DNA of 64,000 bases from Pradoshia sp. D12 (GTDB taxonomy: Bacteria > Bacillota > Bacilli > Bacillales > Pradoshiaceae). Below, piece after piece: positions 1 to 7,629 of the stretch. The stretch covers positions 1,763,501-1,827,500 of the forward strand of contig NZ_CP044545.1 of NCBI RefSeq assembly GCF_008935075.1, given 5' to 3'. Under the pieces are notes generated by a model. That model saw only the letters and a list, made by a program, of their open reading frames with translations, was not told where the DNA came from and did no database searches. How positions within the stretch are numbered: the stretch's first letter is position 1; each line of letters begins with the position of its first letter. A program made the translations under genes and the position numbers.

Positions 1-155
1 CATCAGTCGTTTTCCTTTCCATAGACGAAGGATTCAAATCTACACGGTACTAAACTGGAAGCTTTCAAAAAAGTAAGGTTTATGCAATCAACTTCAATAT
101 TTGTATTGCTGTAGGGGGGATATACTAAAAGCATAAAAGAGAGGAGAAGGTTGTT
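1..155. other. Upstream region of the bceAB-like operon
   Basis: The window opens in a short stretch before the ABC transporter. One + frame stays open from position 3 to a TAA at 51-53 and could be the tail of an upstream gene. In this family that is usually a sensor kinase, but 16 residues are too few to identify it. A ribosome-binding site of the form GAGGAGAAGG lies just upstream of the ATG at 156. Confidence 0.3.
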
Positions 156-923
156 ATGAATACAGTTCTGGAAGTAAAAGATATAGAAAAATACTATGGT
201 AATAAAGGAAATGTGTCAAAAGCCATTAATCATATAAGTTTTGATGTAAAAAAAGGGGAATTTGTTGGTATTATGGGTCCTTCAGGCAGCGGGAAAACGA
301 CACTGTTGAATTGCATTTCTACAATTGATCATGTAACAACGGGTCATATTCATATAAATGGTCAGGATATTACGACATTAAAGGCTGGAAAGCTTGAGAA
401 GTTCCGCCGGGATGAGCTAGGATTTATCTTTCAGGATTTTAATTTGCTCGATACATTAACAGCGTTTGAAAATATCGCGATCGCTTTAACCATACAAGGT
501 CGTAAGCCGGCTGATATTACAAAGCTAGTAAATGAAGTTGCCGATAAATTAGAGATTACGGCGGTATTAAATAAGTTCCCATATCAACTGTCGGGTGGAC
601 AAAAACAACGTGTTGCTTCAGCCCGAGCAATTGTAACGAACCCGTCATTAATTCTGGCTGATGAGCCGACAGGAGCACTTGACTCAAAATCTGCCCGATT
701 ACTGCTAGATTTATTTGAGAAATTAAATAAGGAGTTGCAGGCTACAATTTTAATGGTCACACATGATGCGTTTACAGCAAGCTATGCACATCGGATCTTG
801 TTTATTAAAGATGGGGAAATTTTTAATGAACTGGTGAGAGGTGATGATACGAGAAAAGAATTTTTCGGCCGTATCATTGAGGTGGTAACACTTCTCGGAG
901 GTGACACGAATAATGTTATTTAA
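156..923 (+). CDS. ABC transporter ATP-binding protein, BceA/MacB type
   Basis: ATPase subunit of a BceAB-type transporter. This family pairs with a ten-helix permease and usually detects and counters cell-wall-active peptides such as bacitracin. The 255-residue protein has Walker A GPSGSGKT at residues 41-48, the Q-loop within FIFQDFNLLD near 90-99, signature LSGGQ at 145-149 and Walker B LILADEP near 165-171, so it should be catalytically competent. Its last codons overlap the permease start by 11 bases, which indicates translational coupling. The two-component system that normally accompanies such a pair is not visible here, although it could lie just left of the window. The substrate cannot be told from the sequence. 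Confidence 0.93.
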   Translation: MNTVLEVKDIEKYYGNKGNVSKAINHISFDVKKGEFVGIMGPSGSGKTTLLNCISTIDHVTTGHIHINGQDITTLKAGKLEKFRRDELGFIFQDFNLLDTLTAFENIAIALTIQGRKPADITKLVNEVADKLEITAVLNKFPYQLSGGQKQRVASARAIVTNPSLILADEPTGALDSKSARLLLDLFEKLNKELQATILMVTHDAFTASYAHRILFIKDGEIFNELVRGDDTRKEFFGRIIEVVTLLGGDTNNVI

Positions 924-2916
924 ATTATCTGCTCGCAATGTGAAGAGAAGCTTCAAGGATTATGCAATTTATTTCTTAACATTAACATTTGCAGTCTGTA
1001 TATTTTATAGCTTTAATTCGATTTCAGCTTCGGCAGCTATGTCTAGTTTAAGTGCCAGTCAGTCGGAAATGATTCAATCGATAACACAATTAATTTCAAT
1101 AGTATCTGTTTTTGTTTCGATTGTGTTAGGGTTTCTGATTTTATTCGCAAACAATTTCTTAATCAGACGACGAAAAAAAGAGCTCGGAATTTATATGACG
1201 CTAGGTATGAGTAAATATAGTATATCGTTAATAGTTGTAATGGAAACACTTTTTATAGGTGTTTTATCGTTAATGGCCGGATTATTACTGGGAATATTTA
1301 TATCTCAAGGATTGTCCGTTCTAGTGGTTTCGTTATTTAAGGCAGATATGACTAAGTTCGAAGTCGTCTTTTCCAGTGAAGCGATGTTCAAAACAATGAG
1401 CTATTTTGGGATTATCTTTCTGTTCGTTATGATCTTTAATAGTTTAGTGATTTCGAAGTATAAGCTCATCGACTTGCTAACAGCCGCTAGAAAAAATGAA
1501 AGCCTGAAGATCCGAAAAATATCAACATCAATCGCGTTCTTTGTTTTATCCTTCATTACTCTTGGGATCGCTTATACTGTTATTTTAAAGTATGGTTTAA
1601 CAGAAAGTTTGACTGTCACGTGGACCTGCGTTGGACTGGGGTCACTTGGAACGTTTTTGTTTTTTATGTCTCTTTCTGGATTTGCTCTTAATATGCTGCA
1701 AAGAAATAATACTATATATTTTAAAGGCTTAAATATGTTTGTTCTACGCCAAATAAGCAGCAAGGTAAATACAACCTTTGTATCCATGACTATCATTTGC
1801 TTAATGCTCTTTTTCACAATTGGTGTTTTATCAACAGGATTTAGCATAAAGACGGCGGGAGAAAAACAGCTTGTAAATCAAGTGCCGTATGATGCAACAT
1901 TCTACCTGTATGGAAAAGAAGATACGCAAATAAAGAATATAGATCAAGCGATTGAAATATTGGGTATGGACTTGGATGAGATGGGTGAAAATAGTTCCTT
2001 TGAATTATATGAAGCGGATTCTACGTATAACGAATTATTGCGTCCTTTTGCAAATGCAGAGTTAGAACAATACTTTGATATGGCAATCTCTCGTAAAAAA
2101 ATCTTATTGATGAAAGAATCTGATTATGTAAAGCTTTTGCAAATGCAAGACATTGAACCGAAAAAGTTTAATAAAGGAGAAGTACTCCTCATATCAGATG
2201 ATGAGACTTATTTTGATGCAGTGAATGCCTATATTAAAGAAAATCAGTCCATTCAATTGAACGCTATGGATTATACGATTGTTAATCGTCAAGTAGAGTA
2301 CGTACAATATATAAATGATTATCCAGGAAGAGTTGCATTTACCGTGATTGTTCCAGATCAAGCTATTGAAGGTATGACACCTAATATGTCACTGTCTAAT
2401 GTTAATTACAGTAGTAATAGTCAAGTGAATGAAGACGAGCTTTATCATTTAACTCAAAATGAAGAAGTTTATTCTAAATATGGTTTTTATGTCAACGTAA
2501 TGACTAAGCAAATGTTGTATGACCAAAGTATTGGATCGTCTACAATGATTGTCTTTATTGGTATTTATCTTGGGATTGTGTTCCTCATTTCAAGTGCAGC
2601 TGTACTGGCGCTTCAGCAGTTATCTGAAGCGAGTGATAATATGGAGCGCTATAGCATGCTAAGAAAAATAGGTGTAACAAGTAAGGAAATTAACAAGGCG
2701 ATATTCGGTCAGGTATTTATTTACTTCATGATGCCATTGTCTTTAGCAATCATCCATTCGATTTTTGGAATTAAAGTGGTCAATCAGGAACTTCTGATGA
2801 TGGGTCAACCTTCCGTTTTCATACCGGCTTTGTTTACGGCGTTAATTATGATTATTGTATATGGCGGTTATTTCATAGCAACATATTCAGGGTACAAGCG
2901 CATTGTGAAAAATTAA
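913..2916 (+). CDS. ABC transporter permease, BceB/FtsX-like
   Basis: Permease partner of the preceding ATPase. The 667-residue protein has FtsX-like membrane segments at both ends and a hydrophilic loop of about 200 residues in the second half (from roughly residue 315 to 530). That is the extracellular substrate-sensing domain characteristic of BceB proteins. A GTG at 901 is in frame, but the ATG at 913 is preferred because GGAGGTG at 897-903 sits at the right distance from it. A strong terminator follows the stop codon. The likely role is sensing or detoxification of antimicrobial peptides, inferred from the family; specificity is unknown. Confidence 0.9.
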   Translation: MLFKLSARNVKRSFKDYAIYFLTLTFAVCIFYSFNSISASAAMSSLSASQSEMIQSITQLISIVSVFVSIVLGFLILFANNFLIRRRKKELGIYMTLGMSKYSISLIVVMETLFIGVLSLMAGLLLGIFISQGLSVLVVSLFKADMTKFEVVFSSEAMFKTMSYFGIIFLFVMIFNSLVISKYKLIDLLTAARKNESLKIRKISTSIAFFVLSFITLGIAYTVILKYGLTESLTVTWTCVGLGSLGTFLFFMSLSGFALNMLQRNNTIYFKGLNMFVLRQISSKVNTTFVSMTIICLMLFFTIGVLSTGFSIKTAGEKQLVNQVPYDATFYLYGKEDTQIKNIDQAIEILGMDLDEMGENSSFELYEADSTYNELLRPFANAELEQYFDMAISRKKILLMKESDYVKLLQMQDIEPKKFNKGEVLLISDDETYFDAVNAYIKENQSIQLNAMDYTIVNRQVEYVQYINDYPGRVAFTVIVPDQAIEGMTPNMSLSNVNYSSNSQVNEDELYHLTQNEEVYSKYGFYVNVMTKQMLYDQSIGSSTMIVFIGIYLGIVFLISSAAVLALQQLSEASDNMERYSMLRKIGVTSKEINKAIFGQVFIYFMMPLSLAIIHSIFGIKVVNQELLMMGQPSVFIPALFTALIMIIVYGGYFIATYSGYKRIVKN

Positions 2917-2921
2917 AAGAG

Positions 2922-2961
2922 AAGCTGTGTCAAAAATGAGTTGTTTTGGCACAGCTTTTTT
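2922..2961 (+). terminator. Terminator of the bceAB-like operon
   Basis: A 14-bp stem, AAGCTGTGTCAAAA paired with TTTTGGCACAGCTT, is followed by a run of T. It begins six bases after the permease stop codon. Confidence 0.85.
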
Positions 2962-3198
2962 ACTGTTTAAATTAGAGCTTGTAGGTGATTTTAAATTGCA
3001 AAATTTACTGTTTCAGAACGAATATCTGAATCTATGGGGAATCATACTAGTAAAAGGAATAATGGTTCGGGATTATTAGTAGTGTAATTGAATAATTGAA
3101 AAACATCTGTGAAGAGACTATGGGTTTTATTTAAAATAGTCAGAAATAATAGCGCTTGTGAGGCGCGGTTACCTCAAATGAAAGATAAAAGTTTAAAA
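2962..3198. other. Intergenic stretch without recognised genes
   Basis: AT-rich sequence between two convergent transcription units. No open frame with a ribosome-binding site and no structured RNA was recognised. Confidence 0.5.
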
Positions 3199-3225
3199 TA
3201 GCCCGCCCGTAAAACGGGTGGGCTA
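3199..3225 (-). terminator. Terminator of the alpha/beta hydrolase gene
   Basis: The GC-rich stem GCCCGCCCGT / ACGGGTGGGC with a three-base loop, extended by A-T pairs, lies about 35 bases beyond the stop of the minus-strand hydrolase. On the minus strand it is followed by a T-rich tract. Confidence 0.75.
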
Positions 3226-3260
3226 TTACAGTATCAGATGTGTTAAAAGAAACTGGGCCC

Positions 3261-3995
3261 TTATCTTTGATATTGAGTCAGCCATTTTAACGTTTCTTCT
3301 ATTATTTCATCCTGCTGTTCTTTTGCTGAAATCGTGGATTTTCCGTCTCCATCTTGCGTTCCATACATTCCGAATTGGGCATGGTTTCCGCCTTTAACCT
3401 CATATAAAGTTGCTTCAGACGAAAGCAAATGTTTTGTATCAGCTATTTTATCAGTTGTCGTTAACCCATCAAACTCGGCATACAGGGAGAGGATGGGGAG
3501 GTCAGTTTCTGAAAAATTATTGGAATCGCTCGGATAGGAACCCAATAAGATTAAACCTCTTACATCTTCGAGATGATCGTATGCATAAGATGCTGCGGCT
3601 ACGCCGCCAAGTGAATGCCCGCCTACATACCAATTCGTTATATCACTGAACTCATCTATAATTAGATCCGCCTGATTAATATCGAGTATGGCAAAGTTCA
3701 GGTTGACTTTCGGGACAATCACCAAATAACCTTTATCCGCTAAACCCTGGGCATAGTAGCTATATGCTTCAGGCTCTACTTTTGCACCAGGATAAAGAAT
3801 GATCCCGCTTTTTGGTTTTTCTATTGGTTCGAACACAAGCCAGTTTTCTTCCGTCTGAATGTCATCTAGATTTATGTATGATGTAACTTCTTCTGATGCT
3901 TTGTACGTTTGTTGGGACCAAAAATAGAAGCCGGTAAGACCCAACACAAAAATAATCAATAATATACCTAAGCTAATAGTAATAATCTTCTTCAT
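3261..3995 (-). CDS. Membrane-anchored alpha/beta hydrolase
   Basis: A 244-residue hydrolase of the dienelactone hydrolase-like alpha/beta fold. Residues about 5-26 form a hydrophobic segment after two lysines, so the protein is probably secreted or anchored with its catalytic domain outside. The nucleophile is Ser128 in GHSLGG. The likely acid is Asp177 in LYAEFDG and the likely base His205 in GGNHAQFG, giving a complete triad in the expected order. The substrate is not predictable. The gene is monocistronic, with its own terminator downstream and no functional link to its neighbours. Confidence 0.85.
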   Translation of the reverse strand: MKKIITISLGILLIIFVLGLTGFYFWSQQTYKASEEVTSYINLDDIQTEENWLVFEPIEKPKSGIILYPGAKVEPEAYSYYAQGLADKGYLVIVPKVNLNFAILDINQADLIIDEFSDITNWYVGGHSLGGVAAASYAYDHLEDVRGLILLGSYPSDSNNFSETDLPILSLYAEFDGLTTTDKIADTKHLLSSEATLYEVKGGNHAQFGMYGTQDGDGKSTISAKEQQDEIIEETLKWLTQYQR

Positions 3996-4108
3996 AAAAT
4001 GCCTTCTTCTCTTTCATAAATGATATACAATTTCAATTTTAGCATAAGAGCTTCTAAGCTATGTATAAATTCTTTCTAAAGCATAAAGCAGGTAATTCGG
4101 TTTCTTAA

Positions 4109-4395
4109 TCAAGTAAGAATTGTAAGTCTACATCGTTCGCTGAATCGAAGCGCAAGGCAAACGCCGGTTTTTTCACCAATTTTATAGATGTGCCGGAGCA
4201 AGCAATCACTAAGGTGTTCAACACCATCATGGAAAGCAGGGTGATGCATCTGCTTGTTTTTGAGGAAAAGAAGGCAAACACGGTTAAACAGCTATTTGAA
4301 GGCGAAATATCTGAGGCCTTCCCGCTTTGGTTTTGAAGGAGCATCCGAATGTCATTGCCATCGCCGAGAAGCTACGCTTGGAGGAACTACCATGA
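4109..4395 (+). pseudogene. nagB: Remnant of glucosamine-6-phosphate deaminase (nagB), 3' third
   Basis: Reading + from about 4109 gives a peptide with the C-terminal features of NagB: KANAGFF, then VPEQAIT and NTIMES, then EKKANTV and EGEISEAFP. The frame then hits a stop. One base appears to be missing near 4320-4323; the next frame continues as PALVLKEHPNVIAIAEK and ends at TGA 4393-4395. Only roughly the last 90 of about 240 residues remain, with no start codon. NagB converts glucosamine-6-phosphate to fructose-6-phosphate and ammonia; this copy cannot. It marks a deletion next to the unknown gene that follows. Confidence 0.75.
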
Positions 4396-4465
4396 TTTAG
4401 TAGAATAAAAGAAAATAAGCCGGGTGGGGGAATATTCCCGAAGGTCTCTTTTGGAGGGGAATGAC

Positions 4466-4954
4466 ATGGTTGGCGTAAAAACGGTGAATCTTGACGGTGA
4501 AGAAATCTATATTTTTAATAGTGCGATATATATATTGGAAACTTCATCCGGATTTTCATTGGAGCTCGACATCATCGTGAGCGAGGTAGCCCTAAAGAAA
4601 TATAGCAGTCGCGAGAGTATTATCGCTGAAATTGAGCTGAGCGATAGCCGAGTAATCAGCTCATTTATGTACGTAAAATCAATTCCTGGCCGTCTACCGC
4701 AATTGAACTTGAATTGTGTGATTGATGGTCCCTATGAGTACCAGGGCCTTGACCATATCGATGAGAATGGGATTAATTTTCCAGACGTTGAGAAGGGGAT
4801 TTCCCTTGCCGACATCAGGAAAGTCGAGATGCCTGATGAAAAGATCACCCTTAAGCTTACGCTGCCAATTGACCAGGTCGAATGGCTTCGTGGAAAAACA
4901 TCAAAAGAACTCAAACAGATATTCAAAGCAATTATCTATGACCAGATGAATTAA
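4466..4954 (+). CDS. Hypothetical protein, 162 residues
   Basis: I do not recognise this family. The ATG at 4466 is chosen because GGAGGGG at 4453-4459 lies six bases upstream; an in-frame GTG at 4424 has no comparable site. The product is acidic and soluble, with no membrane segment, signal peptide or cysteine cluster. Alternating hydrophobic and polar residues suggest a beta-rich N-terminal two-thirds, and a helix closes the C-terminus. Composition appears less AT-rich than the flanking intergenic DNA. The gene follows the nagB remnant, so it may have arrived with, or survived from, the same rearrangement. Confidence 0.6.
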   Translation: MVGVKTVNLDGEEIYIFNSAIYILETSSGFSLELDIIVSEVALKKYSSRESIIAEIELSDSRVISSFMYVKSIPGRLPQLNLNCVIDGPYEYQGLDHIDENGINFPDVEKGISLADIRKVEMPDEKITLKLTLPIDQVEWLRGKTSKELKQIFKAIIYDQMN

Positions 4955-5473
4955 ATATATCTACATATTTTAAAGAAAATACACGGCAACTTTTTGGTTT
5001 TTGATATCAGAATCATTAAAGGTATTGTTAAGTAGGTAAAAGTTAATTGGAAAAGCGAGTAAAAATCTCTAAAAGCTAAAATTCAATTTATGAGATCTTC
5101 AAAAGTTAAATGGAGAAGATAGGAGATTTTTTATACTAGAATTGGTATCTATATTTCTAATGGTGCTAGGAATATCACTCTTTCCGTTTCAAACAGTAAA
5201 ATGATAGTTATGTCTTCTAAGATAATTTGAAAATAAAAGGGATATTAAGGATCTTGAGTTGTTTATATAGCTATAAGCAAGGGCTCTAACACCGTATAAA
5301 AGAACCTGTATTCCTGTGTAGGATAAATGAATTCATAGATGTTTAATCTTTTTGATAGAGGGAAGAAAAATAAATTAATATTTCCATATATTTCTTATTG
5401 AAATATAGATAAATACAGATTAAAATAATAAAGCAGTCAACGAGAGGGTTTGAAATTAATCAATTAGAAGCTC
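4955..5473. other. AT-rich intergenic region before the tRNA array
   Basis: About 520 bases with no convincing gene. A short hydrophobic open stretch near 5122-5205 has no good start codon. No rRNA gene precedes the tRNAs, unlike the large tRNA clusters of B. subtilis that follow rRNA operons. Confidence 0.45.
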
Positions 5474-5508
5474 GAGGATTACAGGTACAAGTCCTTCATG
5501 GCTCACCA
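5474..5508 (+). pseudogene. 3' fragment of a tRNA-Lys gene
   Basis: The sequence ends in CCTTCATGGCTCACCA, the T-arm and acceptor end expected of Bacillus tRNA-Lys including an encoded CCA, but no 5' half or anticodon arm precedes it. In the B. subtilis trnB array tRNA-Lys directly precedes Leu-Gly-Leu-Arg-Pro-Ala, the order seen here, so this is the stump of the lost first member. Confidence 0.6.
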
Positions 5509-5519
5509 TTTATAAACAT

Positions 5520-5601
5520 GCGGGTGTGGCGGAATTGGCAGACGCACCAGACTTAGGATCTGGCGCCTTACGGCGTGGGGGTTCGACTCCCTTCACCCGC
5601 A
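5520..5601 (+). tRNA. tRNA-Leu (anticodon TAG)
   Basis: Complete cloverleaf with acceptor GCGGGTG/CACCCGC, anticodon loop CTTAGGA closed by CCAGA/TCTGG, and a long variable arm as expected of a class II tRNA. CCA is not encoded. Confidence 0.95.
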
Positions 5602-5608
5602 CTTATAT

Positions 5609-5683
5609 GCGGAAGTAGTTCAGTGGTAGAACACCACCTTGCCAAGGTGGGGGTCGCGGGTTCGAATCCCGTCTTCCGCTCCA
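5609..5683 (+). tRNA. tRNA-Gly (anticodon GCC)
   Basis: Acceptor GCGGAAG pairs with CTTCCGC. The anticodon loop is TTGCCAA in a CCACC/GGTGG stem. CCA is encoded. Confidence 0.96.
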
Positions 5684-5697
5684 ATGCCAAGTGATAT

Positions 5698-5783
5698 GCC
5701 GGGGTGGCGGAATTGGCAGACGCACAGGACTTAAAATCCTGCGGTAGGTGACTACCGTGCCGGTTCGAGACCGGCCCTCGGCA
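5698..5783 (+). tRNA. tRNA-Leu (anticodon TAA)
   Basis: Class II tRNA with anticodon loop CTTAAAA in a CAGGA/TCCTG stem and a long variable arm. Acceptor GCCGGGG pairs with CCTCGGC through one G-T pair. CCA is not encoded. Confidence 0.95.
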
Positions 5784-5801
5784 CTAGTTTTTTGCAAGAA
5801 T

Positions 5802-5878
5802 GCGCCCGTAGCTCAATTGGATAGAGCGTTTGACTACGGATCAAAAGGTTAGGGGTTCGACTCCTCTCGGGCGCGCCA
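5802..5878 (+). tRNA. tRNA-Arg (anticodon ACG)
   Basis: Acceptor GCGCCCG/CGGGCGC, anticodon loop CTACGGA in a TTTGA/TCAAA stem, encoded CCA. The A34 would be converted to inosine to read CGN codons. Confidence 0.96.
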
Positions 5879-5886
5879 TTCCTTTG

Positions 5887-5963
5887 CGGGAAGTAGCTCA
5901 GCTTGGTAGAGCACTTGGTTTGGGACCAAGGGGTCGCAGGTTCGAATCCTGTCTTCCCGACCA
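5887..5963 (+). tRNA. tRNA-Pro (anticodon TGG)
   Basis: Acceptor CGGGAAG/CTTCCCG, anticodon loop TTTGGGA in a CTTGG/CCAAG stem, encoded CCA. Confidence 0.96.
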
Positions 5964-5976
5964 TTCTAAAAAATAT

Positions 5977-6052
5977 GGGGCCTTAGCTCAGCTGGGAGAG
6001 CGCCTGCTTTGCACGCAGGAGGTCAGCGGTTCGATCCCGCTAGGCTCCACCA
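5977..6052 (+). tRNA. tRNA-Ala (anticodon TGC)
   Basis: Acceptor GGGGCCT/AGGCTCC with one G-T pair, anticodon loop TTTGCAC in a CCTGC/GCAGG stem, encoded CCA. Confidence 0.96.
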
Positions 6053-6075
6053 TTACTTAAACCCAATAGGATTTT

Positions 6076-6151
6076 GGCGGTGTAGCTCAGGTGGTTAGAG
6101 CAGACGGCTCATAACCGTCCGGTCGCAGGTTCGAGTCCTACAAGATACACA
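6076..6151 (+). pseudogene. tRNA-Met/tRNA-Ile2 (CAT) chimera, acceptor stem mismatched
   Basis: The anticodon arm GACGG-CTCATAA-CCGTC and the downstream body match tRNA-Ile2 (CAT) as known from Bacillus. The 5' end GGCGGTGTAGCTCAG is that of elongator tRNA-Met. The 3' side AGATACA cannot pair with GGCGGTG, and the T-stem GCAGG/CCTAC has a C-A mismatch. In B. subtilis trnB the Met and Ile2 genes are adjacent at this point, so recombination in the shared TAGCTCAG of the D-arm would produce exactly this fusion. Probably non-functional. Confidence 0.75.
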
Positions 6152-6159
6152 ACCTATAT

Positions 6160-6252
6160 GGAGGAATACCCAAGTCTGGCTGAAGGGACCGGTCTTGAAA
6201 ACCGGGAGGCGGGTTAAACCGCGCGGGGGTTCGAATCCCTCTTCCTCCGCCA
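6160..6252 (+). tRNA. tRNA-Ser (anticodon TGA)
   Basis: Class II tRNA with anticodon loop CTTGAAA in a CCGGT/ACCGG stem, a long GC-rich variable arm, and encoded GCCA after the acceptor. Confidence 0.95.
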
Positions 6253-6299
6253 TATATACCTTAAACACCTTGTAGTATATGGAAACAAATTATCATTGT

Positions 6300-6373
<74 letters not shown>

Positions 6374-6378
6374 TAAAT

Positions 6379-6455
6379 GGTCCGGTAGTTCAGTTGGTTA
6401 GAATGCCTGCCTGTCACGCAGGAGGTCGCGGGTTCGAGTCCCGTCCGGACCGCCA
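6379..6455 (+). tRNA. tRNA-Asp (anticodon GTC)
   Basis: Acceptor GGTCCGG/CCGGACC, anticodon loop CTGTCAC in a CCTGC/GCAGG stem, encoded CCA. Confidence 0.96.
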
Positions 6456-6470
6456 TTACATAATGAAGTT

Positions 6471-6546
6471 GGCTCAGTAGCTCAGTCGGTAGAGCAAAGG
6501 ACTGAAAATCCTTGTGTCGGCGGTTCGATTCCGTCCTGAGCCACCA
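6471..6546 (+). tRNA. tRNA-Phe (anticodon GAA)
   Basis: Acceptor GGCTCAG/CTGAGCC, anticodon loop CTGAAAA in an AAGGA/TCCTT stem, encoded CCA. Confidence 0.96.
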
Positions 6547-6590
6547 TTATAAAATAAGTTTTAATATGTTTAATCTTACCTAAGTATTAT

Positions 6591-6663
<73 letters not shown>

Positions 6664-6675
6664 CTCAAAATAATC

Positions 6676-6759
6676 GGAGGGGTAGCGAAGTGGCTAAACG
6701 CGGCGGACTGTAAATCCGCTCCTTCGGGTTCGGCAGTTCGAATCTGCCCCCCTCCACCA
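6676..6759 (+). tRNA. tRNA-Tyr (anticodon GTA)
   Basis: Class II tRNA with anticodon loop CTGTAAA in a GCGGA/TCCGC stem, a long variable arm, and encoded CCA. Confidence 0.95.
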
Positions 6760-6767
6760 TTTATAAT

Positions 6768-6841
6768 AGGGGCATAGTTTAAAGGTAGAACAGAGGTCTC
6801 CAAAACCTCCAGTGTGGGTTCAATTCCTACTGCCCCTGCCA
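6768..6841 (+). tRNA. tRNA-Trp (anticodon CCA)
   Basis: Acceptor AGGGGCA/TGCCCCT, anticodon loop CTCCAAA in a GAGGT/ACCTC stem, encoded GCCA. Confidence 0.96.
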
Positions 6842-6849
6842 ATAAATAT

Positions 6850-6926
6850 GGCGATTAGAGAGAAATGGTTAACGCATCTGATTGTGGTTCCGCCATTCTT
6901 GGGTTCGTTTTTCATCAGCCCTCCCA
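6850..6926 (+). pseudogene. Degenerate tRNA-His (GTG)
   Basis: The order of segments and the anticodon loop around TTGTGGT match Bacillus tRNA-His, but substitutions break three stems. The anticodon stem TCTGA/TCCGC mispairs at its ends, the T-stem after GGGTTCG reads TTTTTCA and cannot close, and the acceptor ends GGCGATT and CCCTCCC do not pair. Probably a decayed copy; a good one should exist elsewhere. Confidence 0.8.
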
Positions 6927-6931
6927 TTGTT

Positions 6932-7005
6932 GCGGGTGTAGTTTAGTGGTAAAACCTCAGCCTTCCAAGCTGATGATGAGGGTTCGATTCCCTTCACCCG
7001 CTCCA
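6932..7005 (+). tRNA. tRNA-Gly (anticodon TCC)
   Basis: Acceptor GCGGGTG/CACCCGC, anticodon loop CTTCCAA in a TCAGC/GCTGA stem, encoded CCA. Confidence 0.96.
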
Positions 7006-7018
7006 ATAATATTATAAT

Positions 7019-7090
7019 GGGCCTATAGCTAAGCTGGTTAGAGCACACGCCTGATAAGTGTCAGGTCGATAGTTTGAGTCGCCCATACTA
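7019..7090 (+). pseudogene. Truncated tRNA-Ile (GAT)
   Basis: The 5' half, GGGCCTATAGCTAAG to the anticodon loop CTGATAA, is tRNA-Ile (GAT). After the variable loop the T-arm is cut short: GATAGTTTGAGTC runs straight into GCCCATAC with the 3' T-stem and start of the acceptor missing. The D-stem has a CTAAG where CTCAG is expected, and the anticodon stem has one mismatch. Non-functional. Confidence 0.8.
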
Positions 7091-7094
7091 TTAT

Positions 7095-7169
7095 TCCGCA
7101 GTAGCTCAGTGGTAGAGCACTCGGCTGTTAACCGAGCGGTCGTAGGTTCGAATCCTACCTGCGGAGCCA
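7095..7169 (+). tRNA. tRNA-Asn (anticodon GTT)
   Basis: Acceptor TCCGCAG/CTGCGGA, anticodon loop CTGTTAA in a CTCGG/CCGAG stem, encoded GCCA. Confidence 0.96.
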
Positions 7170-7172
7170 TTT

Positions 7173-7244
7173 GGCCCCTTGGTCAAGCGGTTAAGACACC
7201 GCCCTTTCACGGCGGTAACACGGGTTCGAATCCCGTAGGGGTCA
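7173..7244 (+). tRNA. tRNA-Glu (anticodon TTC)
   Basis: Acceptor GGCCCCT/AGGGGTC, anticodon loop CTTTCAC in a CCGCC/GGCGG stem. CCA is not encoded. It lies only three bases after tRNA-Asn; the tRNA-Ser found between them in B. subtilis trnB is absent. Confidence 0.95.
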
Positions 7245-7245
7245 T

Positions 7246-7277
7246 AAAACCATGTACAAGATGTACATGGTTTTTTT
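7246..7277 (+). terminator. Terminator of the tRNA array
   Basis: The 12-bp perfect stem AAACCATGTACA / TGTACATGGTTT with a three-base loop runs into a T tract directly after tRNA-Glu. Confidence 0.93.
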
Positions 7278-7629
7278 ATTTGCCACCAAACTTCTGATAG
7301 CTGTTGACCTGCAATCTTTTATCTTTAGTGTGACCTACGGATGCTTATCAGATTCTAATGGTAAAAGTTGAGAGAAAATTCCTTTTGAGTAAAACGTAAT
7401 AGGTTTCGAAAGGCCTTATATGTATCAAAATGAAAAAATAGATAAAAATCTAGAAACACGCATAAAATATAGTATGAAAATAGCAGTGCACACCTTCATT
7501 CAATGTTTTTATTATTCCCTCAATTCAATTAATAAGCTAACTTATCCCGCTATATTTTACATTTATTCCTGTCTTATTACATTGTGATATATTTACTATA
7601 TGAAATATTAAAGAGGTGCTTTTGATTGA
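7278..7629. other. Intergenic region without recognised genes
   Basis: AT-rich stretch after the tRNA terminator. An AGAGGTG at 7611-7617 is the ribosome-binding site of the broken gene that follows. Nothing else was recognised. Confidence 0.4.

Noticed and set aside
3334-3649. Plus-strand frames opposite the alpha/beta hydrolase
   Set aside because: The minus frame has a complete catalytic triad, a membrane anchor and a terminator. The plus frames have no start signals.
4105-4344. 79-codon minus-strand frame over the nagB remnant
   Set aside because: The plus strand carries a recognisable NagB C-terminus; the minus frame is its shadow.
5122-5205. Short hydrophobic peptide frame before the tRNA array
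   Set aside because: No acceptable start codon with a ribosome-binding site at the right distance, and no similarity recognised.
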